64,000 bases of DNA, taken from the NCBI RefSeq assembly GCF_014926405.1, contig NZ_JACXXJ020000004.1:248001-312000 (forward strand), written 5' to 3'. This stretch comes from Agrobacterium vitis. GTDB lineage: Bacteria; Pseudomonadota; Alphaproteobacteria; Rhizobiales; Rhizobiaceae. The stretch's first letter is position 1; every line of letters begins with the position of its first letter. The notes beneath the pieces are model-generated. The model did no database searches. It was not told the origin of the DNA and saw only the letters and a program-made list of their open reading frames with translations. This document shows positions 62,920 through 64,000 of the stretch, piece after piece. Both the position numbers and the translations under genes were made by a program.

Positions 62920-63536
62920 TGGAGCTGACATTCATTTTGAAAAGCATTGTGCTTGGCCTTGCTGTCGCAGCTCCGCTCGGCCCCATCGGCGCCTTGTGCA
63001 TCAACCGGACCCTTGAACGTGGGTTCTGGGCCGGGGTGGCGGGCGGCTTTGGGACTGCTCTGGCGGATGCCGTCTACGCCAGTCTCGCCGCGCTTGGCTT
63101 TTCCGCTTTCGCGGCGACCCTTGCGACAATCGATACGCCGCTCAAAATCATCGGTGGACTTTTCATGGTGTGGCTCGGCTGGAAAAGCCTGAAGCCCAAA
63201 CCTCTCGCGGACGCGGCCAAGGTCGGAGCGCGCGATCTTTTCGGTACCATCGCTGCAACCTTTTTCCTGACAATCACCAACCCTGTCACCATTCTGTCCT
63301 TTGCTGCAATTTTTGCCGGTCTTGGCCTTGCTGACGCATCGGGGGCGACAAATGCGTTTTTCGTGGTCGCAGGCGTTTTCCTCGGCTCGTTGCTGTGGTG
63401 GTTCCTATTGAGTGGCGGCATTGCATTGGCGCGACAGCGTCTTCCCTCGAGTTTTGTCCGCTGGGTGTCCCGTTTGTCCGGACTGATACTGATCTCGTTC
63501 GGGCTTTTTGCCCTCGGTTCAATCGCTTGGGCATGA
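62919..63536 (+). CDS. LysE/RhtB-family amino-acid exporter
   Basis: 205 aa, six membrane segments. Family motif near the start: LGLAVAAPLGPIGALCINRT (A-P-x-G-P) and FGTALADAVYASLAALGFSA. Downstream motifs FLTITNPVTILSFAAIFAGL and FLGSLLWWFLLSGGIAL fit. It exports an amino acid under control of the adjoining Lrp-type protein. Confidence 0.94.
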   Translation: MELTFILKSIVLGLAVAAPLGPIGALCINRTLERGFWAGVAGGFGTALADAVYASLAALGFSAFAATLATIDTPLKIIGGLFMVWLGWKSLKPKPLADAAKVGARDLFGTIAATFFLTITNPVTILSFAAIFAGLGLADASGATNAFFVVAGVFLGSLLWWFLLSGGIALARQRLPSSFVRWVSRLSGLILISFGLFALGSIAWA

Positions 63537-63693
63537 TCGCTCGATGAAGATGCACGGCGTTATCTATTGGTGTCCGTCAACACATTCACCGGAGCTGACG
63601 GTAAAGATAAGACGACTGAACTTTGATTGACACAGATGCGCGATCTGGCACCGTGCATTCCCGCGATTACCGCGATACCAGTCGTTGCAATCA

Positions 63694-64000
63694 TCACTCC
63701 GTCCTGCGTGCCGCAGCGATAATGGCGGCAAACAGATCGAGATCAGCCATGGACTCTGATGGTGGCGTTCGGTTCTCGCCACCTTGCGTGACCGCCGCAT
63801 GAAAGGCTCTCAGCTCGACATCAAAGGGGTCTTGATGAAAGGGGCCGAGCCGGGTGAGGCTGTTATCGTCATCGGTGGAGTTTTGAACATCCAGCACCAT
63901 CGGCAGATTGCGGATGTAAGGGGTTGGATACTCAAAGGCCAAGCGATTGTAGCGGGAGTTGATCTCGAAGCCGGCTTCAAAGCGCACGACATCGCCGATC
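63694..64000 (-). CDS. Gfo/Idh/MocA-family oxidoreductase, C-terminal part (runs off the window)
   Basis: The frame is open from the window edge to the stop at 63694-63696, giving about 101 residues: IGDVVRFEAGFEINSRYNRL, AFEYPTPYIRNLPMVLDV, DPFDVELRAFHAAVTQGGEN and SMADLDLFAAIIAAAR. The last two match the substrate-domain end of sugar/inositol dehydrogenases (typical E-x-x-AFxxAV and 'A..D..L..AI'). The NAD-binding N-terminus is outside. Confidence 0.72.
   Translation of the reverse strand, partial: IGDVVRFEAGFEINSRYNRLAFEYPTPYIRNLPMVLDVQNSTDDDNSLTRLGPFHQDPFDVELRAFHAAVTQGGENRTPPSESMADLDLFAAIIAAARRTE

Noticed and set aside
1..64000. CRISPR arrays, tRNA or rRNA genes, phage structural genes, replication or conjugation genes
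   Set aside because: Looked for by eye on both strands; no regularly spaced repeats, tRNA-like cloverleaf arms or characteristic proteins were found.

Overview
The window looks like an accessory, catabolic region of a Rhizobiaceae genome (Agrobacterium/Rhizobium-like alphaproteobacterium). The reasons are the density of peptide, amino-acid and sugar ABC operons, RIME-like palindromic intergenic repeats of the kind I associate with this family, and many decayed insertion sequences. The taxonomic call is inference; there is no rRNA, tRNA or replication gene here to anchor it.

Layout. (1) 1-17.4 kb: two similar minus-strand modules. Each has a dipeptide/opine-type ABC transporter and an isocitrate lyase/PEP-mutase superfamily enzyme. 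The first also carries a UbiD-type decarboxylase with its UbiX flavin prenyltransferase and faces an unusual regulator made of two complete LysR proteins fused end to end (7640-9496). The second is followed by an aspartate-family aminotransferase. (2) 17.4-24.6 kb: an IS6 transposase remnant, then an Lrp regulator divergent from a class III aminotransferase, a polar amino-acid ABC transporter, a cupin, and an FAD oxidoreductase cut off after about 75 codons by an IS3 remnant. (3) 25.6-36.9 kb: an indigoidine-type cluster: PRAI-like protein, uracil phosphoribosyltransferase, EamA exporter, single-module NRPS with an oxidase inserted in the A domain, PptA-like tautomerase, IndA/PsuG glycosidase, Old Yellow Enzyme, a decayed NmrA-like gene, a frameshifted phosphopantetheinyl transferase and a LysR regulator. 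(4) 37.1-45.7 kb: an IS6 copy lacking one catalytic Asp, a two-component system and a divergent tripartite RND efflux operon. (5) 45.7-54.6 kb: a ribose-type ABC operon with phosphotriesterase-like, ThuA-like, PfkB, BtpA/SgcQ and M20 amidohydrolase genes under a LacI repressor with visible operators. (6) 54.7-64 kb: IS6 and IS3 scraps, a two-gene radical-SAM/UdgX DNA-repair pair, an IS3 element split by an apparently intact IS110 element whose long 5' non-coding end could encode a bridge RNA, an Lrp/LysE pair, and the end of a Gfo/Idh/MocA oxidoreductase.

How the genes work together. Most operons read as uptake plus catabolism of nitrogenous or sugar-like compounds. The indigoidine island is the main secondary-metabolite system: glutamine would be cyclised and oxidised to the blue pigment by the NRPS, with three ribose-phosphate-type proteins (PRAI-like, UPRT, PsuG/IndA) around it that the pigment chemistry itself does not require. 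The best candidates for unusual biology are this cluster, the radical-SAM/UdgX pair, the IS110 element and the tandem LysR fusion.
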